A stretch of DNA of 64,000 nucleotides from Owenweeksia sp965229445 (GCA_965229445.1 OZ245876.1:2666001-2730000), one strand, 5' to 3'. Counted from the first letter of the stretch, positions 16,086-25,275 are shown. The notes: generated from the letters alone by a model not told the origin. A program made the numbers and translations.

Positions 16086-16715
16086 ATGCGAATACTCCTC
16101 CTTTCAGTAGCAATTCTCTTTCAGGTCAGTCTCTCTGCTCAAGACTTGGCCGGTACCAGCTGGACAGCCATTAATCCGGAAATGCGAGACACTTTCAGCA
16201 TAGAGTTTGGCCATAATGACACCATTTATCTGGAAGACTCCATTCACCATGATATTGCTACCGCCACTTACGAAGTGGTAGCTGGCCAATTAAATTTTAT
16301 CGATTTGGAGGGAACGAGTGAGTGCCATGTTACTCCGGCTACCTACCGAATAGAAATGAGTGCGGACAGTTTGAAGTTTGTGCTGGTAAATGATCTCTGT
16401 AAGGCAAGAGCGGATATCCTGACAAGTTATAAATGGGTTCACGCCAAATATGGTTTACACAAACAAGTGCCGAAGGGTTCTGTTTCGCTTTATCCCAGCC
16501 GTGAGCAAATGACCTTATTCCTAAACTTACCCGGATGGATTGATCGCAGTGAGTTTAAAATTTTCAAACTAAGTCAACAGCTTATGCTAGCCGGTGAAAT
16601 AACACGAGAAAATCCACAGATCGACCTTTCCACCGTTCCTCCCGGAAATTACATTCTATTTCTTGCGGCCAACCAGCAAACATACCGTCTGGTAATTGAT
16701 GCAACCCGAAGATAG
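16086..16715 (+). CDS. Secreted paralogue with degenerate T9SS-like C-terminus
   Basis: A 209-residue protein with a signal peptide (ILLLSVAILFQVSLSAQ) and the same lipocalin-like domain as the 15017-15634 protein (GTSWTAINPEMRDTFSIEFG; cysteines at SECHV and DLCKAR; then SYKWVHA). The C-terminus follows the sorting-domain layout (SVSLYPSREQMTLFLNLPG, FKLSQQLMLAGEI, PPGNYILFLAANQQ), but the conserved PNP motif is replaced by PSR. It may therefore have lost T9SS dependence or use a divergent signal. Function unknown. Confidence 0.82.
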   Translation: MRILLLSVAILFQVSLSAQDLAGTSWTAINPEMRDTFSIEFGHNDTIYLEDSIHHDIATATYEVVAGQLNFIDLEGTSECHVTPATYRIEMSADSLKFVLVNDLCKARADILTSYKWVHAKYGLHKQVPKGSVSLYPSREQMTLFLNLPGWIDRSEFKIFKLSQQLMLAGEITRENPQIDLSTVPPGNYILFLAANQQTYRLVIDATRR

Positions 16716-16829
16716 AAGGGATCTCAACTTAGAATCAATTGATAAATCACTAGCACGGTAGTGACAAGAACTGAGAAATAAGGTTGAATGGATGCCGAAA
16801 ACAAGGACCTGATCTTAGCTCTAAAGTCA

Positions 16830-18626
16830 TTAGCTTTTAGCAACAAAATACATATCTATCTTCCCCTTTCCTTTGGCTTCTATCTGGCCCCGGCTGGTAA
16901 ATTCAAACTGTGGGTCATCTTTTATGAGATCATAGGTAGATTGACTGATGTTGACCATACCCGCTTCGCCTGTATTTTCCAACCTGCTCGCCGTATTTAC
17001 TGCATCACCCCAAACGTCATATTGAAACTTCTTCACGCCCACAATACCTGCCACTATAGGGCCGGTATGCACCCCAATGCGCATCTCAAAACCCGGTTTT
17101 TGTGGATCCCTTTTCATTAAACTCCTTTGTTTAACAACTTCTTGCATCTCCAGAGCTGCCAGCACTGTATTCCTGGTAGAGTCTGAATAAGGGATCGGCA
17201 ATCCCCCAACCGCCATATAGGAATCACCTATAGTCTTGATTTTTTCAATCTTGTATTTTTCAATGATGGTGTCAAAAGCCCGGAAATAAAAATTCAATTC
17301 CTCCAGCAATTCTTCAGAACTGAATTGGGCCACCTCTTTGGTAAAATCAATAAAATCGGTAAACATAATGGTGGCCAAATCATACATCTTTGCATCAGCC
17401 TGGCCGGTTGATTTCAATTCTTCTGCTACTTCTGCCGGTAAAATATTCAACAGCAAATTATCCGATCGTTCATGAGCTGTGCTCAATTCTATGTTCTTAC
17501 TTCTGAGCTCTTTACGATGTTTGTTGGATATATAATAGCGGGTTGCCAAAAAGCCAGCAAGACTGATCAATAGAAATAAGCCGCCGAGCAAACGATTGCG
17601 ATTCCTCTGAAATCTTGATTCTGCCTGCAGGTTCACAAGTTTCAGGTCCTTTATTTCATTGCTCTTTTTCTCTGCCTCAAACTTTTCCTGCATTTCTGCC
17701 AACGCCAAAATCTTTTCCTGGTTTAGCAGAGAATCTTTAAGTACGGATGCATCATAAATTGAGACATACGCATTTTTATAATCCCCTATCATTCTGTAAT
17801 ACAAAGCTTTATTCTCCGTGTATGTATGCAGTTCGTCAAGATCGTTGGTAATCTTGGCATAATAAATTGCGGAATCGATATACATGAGAACCTCCTCGGG
17901 GTCGTCGCTTAAGCCAGCCATATTGTTATAAAGTGTTCCCAGATGACTCATCTGCGCCGGATCCGACTTGAACTTGACAGCTTTGGCGAAGTATTCCTTT
18001 GCCTTATCAAAATCGCCACTCCAGGCATAAATCGCTCCTTTATTAATAAAGACCTTCTGTTGCATGACCGCATCCTTATTTCTTAAGGCATAATCGTACA
18101 AGGTGTCATGGTATTGAAGCGCGATTGAGCTGTCGCAAGACTCGCAACAGGTTGAGAATACGAACCTCATATATGTTGCAGAATCATAGGGATCCTTTCG
18201 ATACTTTTTAAGCATACCAATAGCAAGATCGCTTCTTCCCTTCGGGTCAATGGTTCCCTCTTTAATGGCCACGCGCGCTTCGTCTATGAAAATTTCAAGT
18301 CTTCGGTCGCACTGCGATAGCATTAATAGCTCATGAGCGGATTGTACATTCAACAATGCCTCTTGCTGTCGGGAGGTGGTTGAAAGCTGCATTGCTCGTT
18401 CCGATAATACCTGAACCAGCAAGCAGGTGTCGCCAGATTCAAGGCAGGTTGCCGCTGCTTGATCCAAAAGGACCAGCCCTGAATCCAGTGATATCTGGTT
18501 AAAGTTAAAATCAGGGCTTAGAATTTTCCTGACCTCTTCAAGGCTAAAGATATCCCTTTGTCCCACCAGCGTAGAACAAAGGGAAAAGATCAAAAAACTA
18601 AGGTAATATATTCTCCGAAGGGTCAC
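16830..18626 (-). CDS. TPR-containing membrane adenylate/guanylate cyclase
   Basis: A class III nucleotide cyclase that would make cAMP in the cytosol. The 598-residue protein has a signal peptide (1-22), a periplasmic TPR-like region (about 50-300), a coiled coil (about 300-340), one membrane segment (344-364) and a C-terminal catalytic domain. The metal-binding aspartates are in FTDFIDFT (Asp424) and IGDSY (Asp468), and the transition-state Asn/Arg are in WGDAVNTASRLE. Lys464 in IKTIGD and Asp538 in YDVWGD match the adenine-specificity pair, so ATP is the likely substrate. The GTG start overlaps the stop of the preceding gene (GTGA), indicating translational coupling. Confidence 0.9.
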   Translation of the reverse strand: MTLRRIYYLSFLIFSLCSTLVGQRDIFSLEEVRKILSPDFNFNQISLDSGLVLLDQAAATCLESGDTCLLVQVLSERAMQLSTTSRQQEALLNVQSAHELLMLSQCDRRLEIFIDEARVAIKEGTIDPKGRSDLAIGMLKKYRKDPYDSATYMRFVFSTCCESCDSSIALQYHDTLYDYALRNKDAVMQQKVFINKGAIYAWSGDFDKAKEYFAKAVKFKSDPAQMSHLGTLYNNMAGLSDDPEEVLMYIDSAIYYAKITNDLDELHTYTENKALYYRMIGDYKNAYVSIYDASVLKDSLLNQEKILALAEMQEKFEAEKKSNEIKDLKLVNLQAESRFQRNRNRLLGGLFLLISLAGFLATRYYISNKHRKELRSKNIELSTAHERSDNLLLNILPAEVAEELKSTGQADAKMYDLATIMFTDFIDFTKEVAQFSSEELLEELNFYFRAFDTIIEKYKIEKIKTIGDSYMAVGGLPIPYSDSTRNTVLAALEMQEVVKQRSLMKRDPQKPGFEMRIGVHTGPIVAGIVGVKKFQYDVWGDAVNTASRLENTGEAGMVNISQSTYDLIKDDPQFEFTSRGQIEAKGKGKIDMYFVAKS

Positions 18627-19141
18627 TGAGTCTGGGCAAACCTTAACACAATTCTTTTCTGATCGCCGCTGGCGGATCTAAATTTCCACTTCTGTTTGGA
18701 GGTATCTGAGGCCTCCTCAGATTTTAAATAGATTGTAGCATTTGGTGTAAATTCTTCCACCTGCATATAGACGAGTTCACCCGAAATTATAATAAAATAA
18801 TCATGATTTTCTTCTCCCGGTTCTCCAACACTGATGGCTTCAAACTGAGTATAGGTAGCTCCATCAGAGGTAACTTCAAGGAAGAATTCATTGTTTTGGC
18901 CGGGTACCTGTCCAACCATCAGTGGAACACTTTCGTTTTGAAAGCTACCGGTTTCGGGTCTTACATTTATTCTGAATCCATCCCCATCAACTTCAAGCAT
19001 GAAGATGGTTCCGTGCTCGGTATCCGAAGTTTCAACTAATCCAATAGAGTACCCATCATTGTCTGAGAGCTTGAGGGCCCATATATTGCCGCTATCATCC
19101 GTTAATTCGATAAATACGCGGTCTGAATCATTATCTGACAT
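18623..19141 (-). CDS. Unknown beta-rich protein coupled to the cyclase gene
   Basis: A 172-residue acidic protein without a signal peptide or membrane segment. The sequence alternates strands and turns (IELTDDSGNIWALKLSDNDG, FMLEVDGDGFRINVRPETG, FFLEVTSDGATYTQFEAISV, LVYMQVEEFTPNATIYL), suggestive of a beta-trefoil or beta-sandwich; no family is recognised. The ATG at 19141 is chosen over a TTG nine codons upstream. Its stop codon overlaps the GTG of the cyclase gene, so it is probably a cytosolic partner or regulator of the cyclase, or of its output. That is inference from coupling alone. Confidence 0.78.
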   Translation of the reverse strand: MSDNDSDRVFIELTDDSGNIWALKLSDNDGYSIGLVETSDTEHGTIFMLEVDGDGFRINVRPETGSFQNESVPLMVGQVPGQNNEFFLEVTSDGATYTQFEAISVGEPGEENHDYFIIISGELVYMQVEEFTPNATIYLKSEEASDTSKQKWKFRSASGDQKRIVLRFAQTQ

Positions 19142-19717
19142 GGTAAATTGTTTGGTTAATGCCTTCAATTTACAACAAATCCAGACTTGGATAAATGAGG
19201 TTCTTTCAGATTCCTGGTACTCTTATCTATGCTCAGGCTTAGAAAGAGCTCATGGCTAACAACTAAACTTAAATTGATGCTTAGTAGAAAATGTCCTTCA
19301 GAAAGTACCTGAGGCCAATTATCTTTTCTTTTGGTATCTATAGTTGTGATCAATTTGACATAAAACCTGAGTACAGACCAATATTTTTATTGAGTTTAGA
19401 AACAATGATGCTCACTGCACCCGCTTTCATTTCCCTGGCGAAGTCCGCCTCTAATTTTCTCTTATCAGGCGTAAGTTGCCTTTGACATATCCTTAAACCC
19501 ACCTACCTTATTACTGGGGACAGCGGGTGCTGGACCCCTTGGGTCATCCGACTGCTTTCGTGGTTCTTATTATCAGATAAAACATGACCTTATATGATAA
19601 GAGTAGACCAGGTTTGGTTTATTCTTTCCAAATTTTCCCTTGCTTTGTCAAGCAGGCTTATTGATTATCACTCTTTCAATACCCTAAAAACAGGGCACGC
19701 ACCCTAAAAAGTGGCAA

Positions 19718-19747
19718 GTTTTTAGTTTTTCACTTTTAATTTTTCAC
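19718..19747 (+). repeat. GTTTTTA-type heptameric repeat, copy 1
   Basis: GTTTTTA, GTTTTTC, ACTTTTA, ATTTTTC in register. A 21-base stretch (19718-19738) is identical to 51059-51079 upstream of tRNA-Arg. It lies just before the menB promoter. Confidence 0.7.
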
Positions 19748-19754
19748 TCTCCCC

Positions 19755-19762
19755 TATTTTTG
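19755..19762 (+). promoter_or_regulatory. -7 box for menB
   Basis: TATTTTTG matches TAnnTTTG, 23 bases before the menB ATG. No -33 TTG is visible; T-rich repeats occupy that position. Confidence 0.55.
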
Positions 19763-19785
19763 CCTGCAAATAAATCACCAAAATC

Positions 19786-20628
19786 ATGGCAGACATCAAC
19801 TGGACCACGGTAAAGGAATATAAAGACATCACCTATAAAAAATGTGGCGGAGTGGCGCGCATTGCCTTTAACCGACCTGAGGTCAGAAATGCATTCCGAC
19901 CAAAAACGGTGGCTGAGCTATTTGAAGCCTTTGTGGATGCCAGGGAAGATGTGAATATCGGAGTAGTGTTGTTGAGTGGAGAAGGTCCTTCGTCAAAAGA
20001 TGGGGGCTGGGCCTTTTGCAGCGGGGGTGATCAACGGGTGAGAGGACATCAGGGATATGTGGACGATGATGGCATGCCAAGGCTAAATATTCTGGAAGTA
20101 CAGCGGCTCATTCGCTTTATGAGTAAACCGGTCATTGCGGTAATTCCGGGATGGGCTGTAGGAGGAGGGCATAGCTTACACGTGGTTTGCGATTTAAGTT
20201 TGGCCAGTAAAGAACATGCCATTTTTAAGCAGACGGACGCTGATGTTACGAGTTTTGACGGTGGCTACGGCTCCGCCTATCTGGCAAAAATGGTTGGCCA
20301 GAAGAGAGCACGCGAAATTTTCTTTCTCGGTAGGAACTATTCCGCTCAGGAAGCTTTCGAAATGGGCATGGTAAATGCCGTGGTGCCGCACCAGGAACTG
20401 GAAAACACGGCCTTTGCATGGGCGCAGGAAATTCTAGCGAAATCACCTACCTCTATAAAAATGCTAAAATTTGCCTTTAACCTTACGGATGACGGTATGG
20501 TAGGTCAGCAAGTATTTGCCGGTGAGGCGACGAGGTTGGCATATATGACAGATGAAGCCAAAGAAGGACGCAATGCCTTTCTCGAAAAAAGGAAACCCGA
20601 TTTTTCGGATATCAAGAGAATCCCTTAA
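19786..20628 (+). CDS. menB: 1,4-dihydroxy-2-naphthoyl-CoA synthase
   Basis: MenB closes the second ring of menaquinone, converting o-succinylbenzoyl-CoA to 1,4-dihydroxy-2-naphthoyl-CoA in the cytosol. The 280-residue crotonase-fold protein has the MenB-specific features: IAFNRPEVRNAFRP, the insertion GWAFCSGGDQRVRGHQGY, the oxyanion-hole region PGWAVGGGHSLHVVCDLSLAS, and TSFDGGYGSAYLAKMVGQKRAREIFF. The C-terminal FLEKRKPDFSDIKRIP is typical. It stands alone rather than in a men cluster, with its own promoter, and converges on the nucleoside phosphorylase gene with one base between stops. Confidence 0.96.
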   Translation: MADINWTTVKEYKDITYKKCGGVARIAFNRPEVRNAFRPKTVAELFEAFVDAREDVNIGVVLLSGEGPSSKDGGWAFCSGGDQRVRGHQGYVDDDGMPRLNILEVQRLIRFMSKPVIAVIPGWAVGGGHSLHVVCDLSLASKEHAIFKQTDADVTSFDGGYGSAYLAKMVGQKRAREIFFLGRNYSAQEAFEMGMVNAVVPHQELENTAFAWAQEILAKSPTSIKMLKFAFNLTDDGMVGQQVFAGEATRLAYMTDEAKEGRNAFLEKRKPDFSDIKRIP

Positions 20629-20629
20629 A

Positions 20630-21481
20630 TTATAGTTCGACAGCAACTTCTAAGGCAGCTCTAATCATTTTGTCAACCGCCGTATCGGGGTCAGTTGAAA
20701 ACTCACCCGTGTTTCGATTAGCGAGAATAGCCGATAAACTAAGTGCTCGGTGGCCTAATAAGCTAGCCAGCCCATAAATTCCCGAAGTTTCCATTTCCAG
20801 GTTGGTTATTTTCCTCTCTTCAAATAAAGATTTGGCCAAGAGTCCGATCAAATCAGGTATTCTCGTTTCTAAATTAACAGACCTTCCCTGTGGCGCGTAA
20901 AAACCTGGTGCTGTGACTGTTATCCCCCGAGAATCCACAATATTTCCGAAGTGATTCAACAAATCCAAATCAGCCCTTACTGCATATGGGCGCGGAAGCA
21001 TCGTCCACCTTTTATCTGATTCTAATAGCTTACATATTTCATTCTCCATTTGGCCCCAGCGGTAGAAATGCAACAAATTATCCATCCCTAAGGCCAGTTC
21101 AGTCATCAATAATGAATCTATTGAAACATCCGGCTGGATGGTGCCACTGGTACCTAATCTTATGATGGTGAGTTGCTCAGCATCGTAATATTTTCCGATA
21201 GATTGCTCATGAATATAGTGGAGCTCATTGAGAACGATATCCACGTTATCAGTGCCAATGCCGGTAGATATCACCGTTATTCTTCTGCCACCAATCCTTC
21301 CGGTATGGGTGAGAAATTCGCGGCAGCTTCGCTCTACTTCTACTTCATCAAAATACCGGCTAACACTTTTTACACGATCAGGGTCTCCAACCGTGATTAT
21401 TAAGTCACTGATTTCTCCTGATTTAAGGTTTAGATGGTACAAGCTCCCGTCTTGTTTAAGAATTAGCTCCGTTCCTTTCAT
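20630..21481 (-). CDS. Nucleoside phosphorylase (uridine phosphorylase-like)
   Basis: A purine/pyrimidine nucleoside phosphorylase of the NP-I family that splits nucleosides with phosphate for base salvage. The 283-residue protein shows the phosphate-binding region (LIITVGDPDRVKSVSRYFD), STGIGTDNVDIVLNELHYI, IIRLGTSGTIQPDV, and the C-terminal NLEMETSGIYGLASLLGHRALSLSAILANR with the sugar-binding Met-Glu. I chose the ATG at 21481 (MKGTELILK): the frame stays open further upstream but that part overlaps the divergent usp gene and is not family-like. Members of this subfamily in Bacteroidota are usually annotated only as nucleoside phosphorylase; uridine is the most likely substrate. Confidence 0.9.
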   Translation of the reverse strand: MKGTELILKQDGSLYHLNLKSGEISDLIITVGDPDRVKSVSRYFDEVEVERSCREFLTHTGRIGGRRITVISTGIGTDNVDIVLNELHYIHEQSIGKYYDAEQLTIIRLGTSGTIQPDVSIDSLLMTELALGMDNLLHFYRWGQMENEICKLLESDKRWTMLPRPYAVRADLDLLNHFGNIVDSRGITVTAPGFYAPQGRSVNLETRIPDLIGLLAKSLFEERKITNLEMETSGIYGLASLLGHRALSLSAILANRNTGEFSTDPDTAVDKMIRAALEVAVEL

Positions 21482-21510
21482 ATCACCGCCGGAAAATGCT
21501 CCTATTGTTT

Positions 21511-21518
21511 TACTTTTG
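21511..21518 (+). promoter_or_regulatory. -7 box for the universal stress protein gene
   Basis: TACTTTTG matches TAnnTTTG, 18 bases before the ATG at 21537, in the 55-base gap between divergent genes. Confidence 0.55.
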
Positions 21519-21536
21519 TAGCTCAAAGAAACTAAA

Positions 21537-22421
21537 ATGTCAGACAAAACTCCTATTATTCTTGTCCCAATTGGATTTTCTGAACAGTCTATTAAAGCGC
21601 TGGAACAATCCATGATTTTTGCCGAAGCGATGCAGGCAGACATAACACTACTCAGTGTAATCAATGATGATGCACACATCCGGGAAACACTGGGTGTTGG
21701 AAAAAAAGAAGAGACCGAATTAAAGAAGCGAGCCAAAGAAGAACTTGAAACGCTGGCTGCAAAATACTCTGCCAAGTCTGGCATAAATATGACCTGTCTG
21801 GTAGCTCAAGGCGTTATTTATGAAGAAATAAACCGGGTGGTTGAATTGTTGGACGCGGATATGGTAGTAATGGGCACCAATGGAAAACCCACTAACCTCG
21901 CCAAGAGATTTATTGGCAGTAATGCTTACCGCACCGCAACTACGGTTAAGGTGCCGGTGGTTACTATTCAAGGTGTACGGAAGATAGAAAAAGTTGATAC
22001 CATTATCTTTCCCCTAATTTTAGGTACGCATTCCAAGGAAAAGGTTGGTACCGCTCTGCATTACGCCCGTTTGCTCAACTCCAATATTAAAGTGGTTTCG
22101 GTAGTTACCGATAAACAGGAAGAGAAAATGTTGCGTGCCAACCAGAATCAGGTCGTCACGTTTATTAAGGATAAGGGTGTTGAAGCCTCGGCACATCTGA
22201 TTACAAATCCAGAGCATAAAGGCATTATTAGGAACACCTTGTACTTTGCCTACGAAAATAGTGGAGATCTCATCATGATTACCGAGAATGATTTCGATAG
22301 TGATATTACCGAATTTTTCCTCGGCAATGATGTACAGGCCATGATTTATCACTCTGAAATTCCGGTGATGAGCATTACGCCAAGGGACCGTAAATGGGGA
22401 GGCGGCTGGTCTGCGCTATAA
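21537..22421 (+). CDS. Tandem universal stress protein
   Basis: A 294-residue protein made of two UspA-like domains. The first (about 4-145) has IILVPIGFSEQSIKALEQSMIFAEAM and ADMVVMGTNGKPTNLAKRFIGSNAYRTATTVKVPVVTI, close to the ATP-binding G-x2-G-x9-G(S/T) signature. The second (about 155-285) is diverged: VDTIIFPLILGTHSKEKVGTALHYARLL, then SGDLIMITENDFDSDITEFFLGNDVQAMIYHSEIPVMSI, lacking the glycine-rich ATP motif. USPs are cytosolic stress and energy-state proteins; the split suggests one nucleotide-binding and one structural half. Monocistronic as far as visible. Confidence 0.92.
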   Translation: MSDKTPIILVPIGFSEQSIKALEQSMIFAEAMQADITLLSVINDDAHIRETLGVGKKEETELKKRAKEELETLAAKYSAKSGINMTCLVAQGVIYEEINRVVELLDADMVVMGTNGKPTNLAKRFIGSNAYRTATTVKVPVVTIQGVRKIEKVDTIIFPLILGTHSKEKVGTALHYARLLNSNIKVVSVVTDKQEEKMLRANQNQVVTFIKDKGVEASAHLITNPEHKGIIRNTLYFAYENSGDLIMITENDFDSDITEFFLGNDVQAMIYHSEIPVMSITPRDRKWGGGWSAL

Positions 22422-22425
22422 GGCT

Positions 22426-24149
22426 CTAGAATATCCTGCCCACCGGATATTTCAGATGACTTTTCTCATAATAAGGACTTCTTTTATAGATAAAATCAAG
22501 ACTCTTGTAGGCTGATTTAGCCTGTTCGGGATTTCTCTCTTTCCAAAGCTCAAACTCCTTTTTCAAATCGGGATTGTCCTCCAGTAGTTTTACTGCCGTA
22601 TCCTCAAAAACATAGGCGGAGAAATATTCCTTTTGTTGAAAGATGGCATCGAAGAAATTCCATCTCAGATAGCTATCGACGGCTCTGGGCTCAAGCACCG
22701 AGATCAAAAAGCGCCTGGCCTTCTGGTGGGTAGAAATAAGATAGTCTCCCGCCAAAAATTTCTGCTCAATTACAGTATCCTGTGTCTCTACACTTCTAAT
22801 GGGATGATGCCCTTCATAGTCTCGTTCAATATACTCATGCCTGCTGATATAGCTTATTTGCACGGGAATAGTTGTATCCGATTCAATACTCCTCATCTTT
22901 ACCTGATTGTACTGCAGAAGCCTCACGATCTCATGCCAGGCCTGAGGAATGACATAGAATTCCGGGATCAGAACAGAATCTATCGACTTATAGGAAGGGT
23001 AGTAGGCTACGTCAATTGTCTTTGGTTTTTCTTGCAAATACCGCAACCTGTTGTAATTCCCTATTTCACTGGCTTCATATACATAGTCATAAGCCTCAAA
23101 CTTCAATTTCTCTACTGTAGTGGTATCTAGTTGCCAATTAATATCCAGATACTTTAATTGTTGTTCATAGGCATAAGCCTGCTCTCGCCGATGATCAATT
23201 TCCGCCGCATGTTTTCCATGTATTTAGTGATTATCTTTAGAAAGCTATAGGTAGCATCTACTCGGTCCACATAAGGTTTTAACATATGTGTTTCGGTGAT
23301 AAAACCAATACAGTTGAACAAGCTTGTATAACCACTGGCAAAGCGTGGGGTTTCCAGAAAAGCCGTAAACCCATCATCAGGCACCCTGCCAAAAACGTTG
23401 ACATAAGGGGTCATCTTCCAATTCACTTCCGCCATTGAGTTATATAAAAATGGCTCAATATTACGGGTCATATAATCTGCCAATACTGGATTTAACTTAT
23501 CTTTCTGAGTGGCTATCAAGCTGATAGTGTATTGGTAATCAGCACCGTTCGAAGTATGGGTATCTACAAATATATGTGGCTGCAATGCGTGGAAGATGGC
23601 ATAAAAAGAACGAGTATTCAGCGCATCGGCCTTAATAAAGTCGCGATTTAGATCCAGGTTTCTGGCATTGCCTCTAAAGCCATGATATTCCGGTCCGTTT
23701 TGATTTGCCCGATGATATTTACCTCGCTGTAGCGCACCACCAATATTATAAACGGGAATGATTGCAACGAGCAAATCATGGTTTATACCTTGCTCCAACA
23801 TATCCTCTGCATATCTGATTGATGCATCAATTCCCGCGCTCTCACCCGGATGAATGCCATTGTTAATAAGCAGTATGGTTTTATCCCTCGCCATATCCTG
23901 GATACTTAATTCGGGATTCAGATTCTTGCCCATTAAAAACAAATGCAAAGGTCTCCCGCAATCGGAAATACCCGCTTCAATCAAAACAGCATTGGCGAAG
24001 TTGTCTGAAAGATGCTGGTAGGCACTAATTATTTGAGAGTAAGTTGGTGTCTGATTATGTTCCGGGCCTCCCTCACTATGGGATTGGGAAAATAGAAGTT
24101 GACTTATCCCAACAAGAATAAGCGTTAAGCCTAGTTTGATGTTTATCAT
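22426..24149 (-). pseudogene. M14 family zinc carboxypeptidase, frameshifted
   Basis: One gene in two frames. The upstream part (24149 to 23154) encodes a signal peptide (MINIKLGLTLILVGISQLLFS) and the whole M14 catalytic domain: zinc ligands in NNGIHPGESAG, the third histidine in HIFVDTHTSNG, and the catalytic Glu in GFITETHMLKPY. It then runs out of frame at MRRKLIIGES. The downstream part (to 22426) is open from about 23220 in another frame (HAAEIDHRREQAYAYEQQLK, LDINWQLDTTTVEKLKFEAYDY) and is the family's C-terminal domain. Restoring one A in the A-run at 23212-23215 joins them into a normal protein of about 575 residues. It may be a real mutation, a sequencing or assembly error, or still an active truncated peptidase. 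Confidence 0.85.
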
Positions 24150-24213
24150 CGGAAAAAGGTATTTCAAACTTTTAGGGTAAATACTGGTTTCTTTGGGTAT
24201 CAATTATTGGTGA

Positions 24214-24666
24214 ATGTATCGATTTGAACAAGAAAAGATAGTTAGGGCCGAGCTGGACGAAGTTTGGGAATTCTTTAGCAATCCCCAAAATTTGCAGAAA
24301 ATGATGCCCGCGGACATGGGCTTTAAGGTATTGGATAGGATACCTGAAAGCATGTATCCCGGCTTGCTTCTCCGATATGAGGTATCGCCTCTTATGGGTA
24401 TAACACTGGCATGGACTTCTCGCATTGAATTTGTTGAAGAGCGAAGGTATTTTATAGATACGCAAGCTGAAGGGCCATTTCGATACTGGCATCATGAGCA
24501 TCGGTTTGAAGCCGTAGACCAAGGGACCATGATGAAGGATATTCTCTATTACCGCCTTCCACTTGCGCCTATTAGTAAACTTTTTCACCATTCGATTGTA
24601 AGAAAAAGGATAAATAACATCTTTAGGGTGCGGAATAAATTAACGGAAACCATATTCTCAGCGTAA
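24214..24666 (+). CDS. SRPBCC family protein
   Basis: A 150-residue START/Bet v1-like fold protein that would bind a hydrophobic ligand. The sequence follows the SRPBCC pattern: N-terminal strand and helices (YRFEQEKIVRAELDEVWEFFSNPQNLQKMMP), a run of beta-strands (FKVLDRIPESMYPGLLLRYEVSPLMG, TLAWTSRIEFVEERRYFIDTQAEGPFRYWHHEHRFEAV, GTMMKDILYYRLP) and a C-terminal helix (LFHHSIVRKRINNIFRVRNKL). Such proteins are common in Bacteroidota and unassigned. Its ATG is 64 bases from the divergent peptidase gene, and the DUF429-like gene follows by nine bases, so they probably share a transcript. Confidence 0.87.
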   Translation: MYRFEQEKIVRAELDEVWEFFSNPQNLQKMMPADMGFKVLDRIPESMYPGLLLRYEVSPLMGITLAWTSRIEFVEERRYFIDTQAEGPFRYWHHEHRFEAVDQGTMMKDILYYRLPLAPISKLFHHSIVRKRINNIFRVRNKLTETIFSA

Positions 24667-24675
24667 TAGATTTTT

Positions 24676-25275
24676 ATGAGTGAAAAGGTGCTTTTTGGGG
24701 TAAATTATGGGAGCAAGCTCAGTGGAAACACCCTCATTGCTATCTATAAGGATTCCAGCATAGTATTTATGGATGTGGATAAGGGAGTGGATGCAGATGG
24801 ATTTATTCTCAAAGCTGCTTCACACTTTAACCCATCTTATGTATTTCTAAATGTCCCTCTCTCCTTACCAGGAATATATCACAAGATCGATGGTTGTGAT
24901 GATTATCACTTCAGAAAAGCTGATAAGGATCTAAATTCCATCTCACCAATGTTCAACGGTGGGTTGGCTGCTCGTGCTATGGAACTTAAAGCTGAGCTAG
25001 AAAATATTGGCTCCGAAGTTTTTGAAACTTGTCCGCGCATTTTGGCCAAGCGTTTTGGCTTTCCGGCTAAAGGATATCAAGGAAGCAATCAGGGTTTGAA
25101 ATGCTGTAGAACTCAACTTACGGAGTGTTTTAAAGATACGATTGCTATTAAGCCCAGCGACATCAAAAGCTGGTATCATTTAGACGCCTTACTCATTCTG
25201 ATGTCAGCGATGAACTTTGAACAAGGCTGTGCGGATGCATATGGCAATAAAGAGGAAGGATTAATTTTTATTTGA
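24676..25275 (+). CDS. DUF429-like predicted nuclease-fold protein
   Basis: A 199-residue protein resembling the DUF429 group, predicted to have an RNase H-like fold. Recognisable blocks are FGVNYGSKLSGNTLIA, FLNVPLSLPGIYHK, the FNGGLAARAMELKAEL helix, EVFETCPRILAKRFGF, WYHLDALLILMSAM and the end GNKEEGLIFI. Both N-terminal blocks carry Asn where I expect Asp in the family (GVN for GID, LNVPLSLP for a D-containing motif), which may mean catalytic activity is lost. The family expectation is from memory. Cytosolic; nine bases downstream of the SRPBCC gene. Confidence 0.75.
   Translation: MSEKVLFGVNYGSKLSGNTLIAIYKDSSIVFMDVDKGVDADGFILKAASHFNPSYVFLNVPLSLPGIYHKIDGCDDYHFRKADKDLNSISPMFNGGLAARAMELKAELENIGSEVFETCPRILAKRFGFPAKGYQGSNQGLKCCRTQLTECFKDTIAIKPSDIKSWYHLDALLILMSAMNFEQGCADAYGNKEEGLIFI

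Larger units (their letters stand above)
19142..19785. other. Gene-poor interval between the cyclase operon and menB
   Basis: About 640 bases without a convincing gene. It holds a small hairpin (GACCC 19534-19538 with GGGTC 19542-19546), a direct repeat of ACCCTAAAAA (19681 and 19701), a T-rich heptameric repeat (19718-19747) and the menB promoter. On the minus strand, two overlapping open stretches between 19165 and about 19490 (one reading VKLITTIDTKRKDNWPQVL, frame-shifted from the other) could be the remains of a gene, but I cannot identify it. Confidence 0.5.

Noticed and set aside
19165..19490. Possible decayed minus-strand gene (two overlapping frames)
   Set aside because: The frames are short and no family can be named; noted in the intergenic entry instead of being called a gene.
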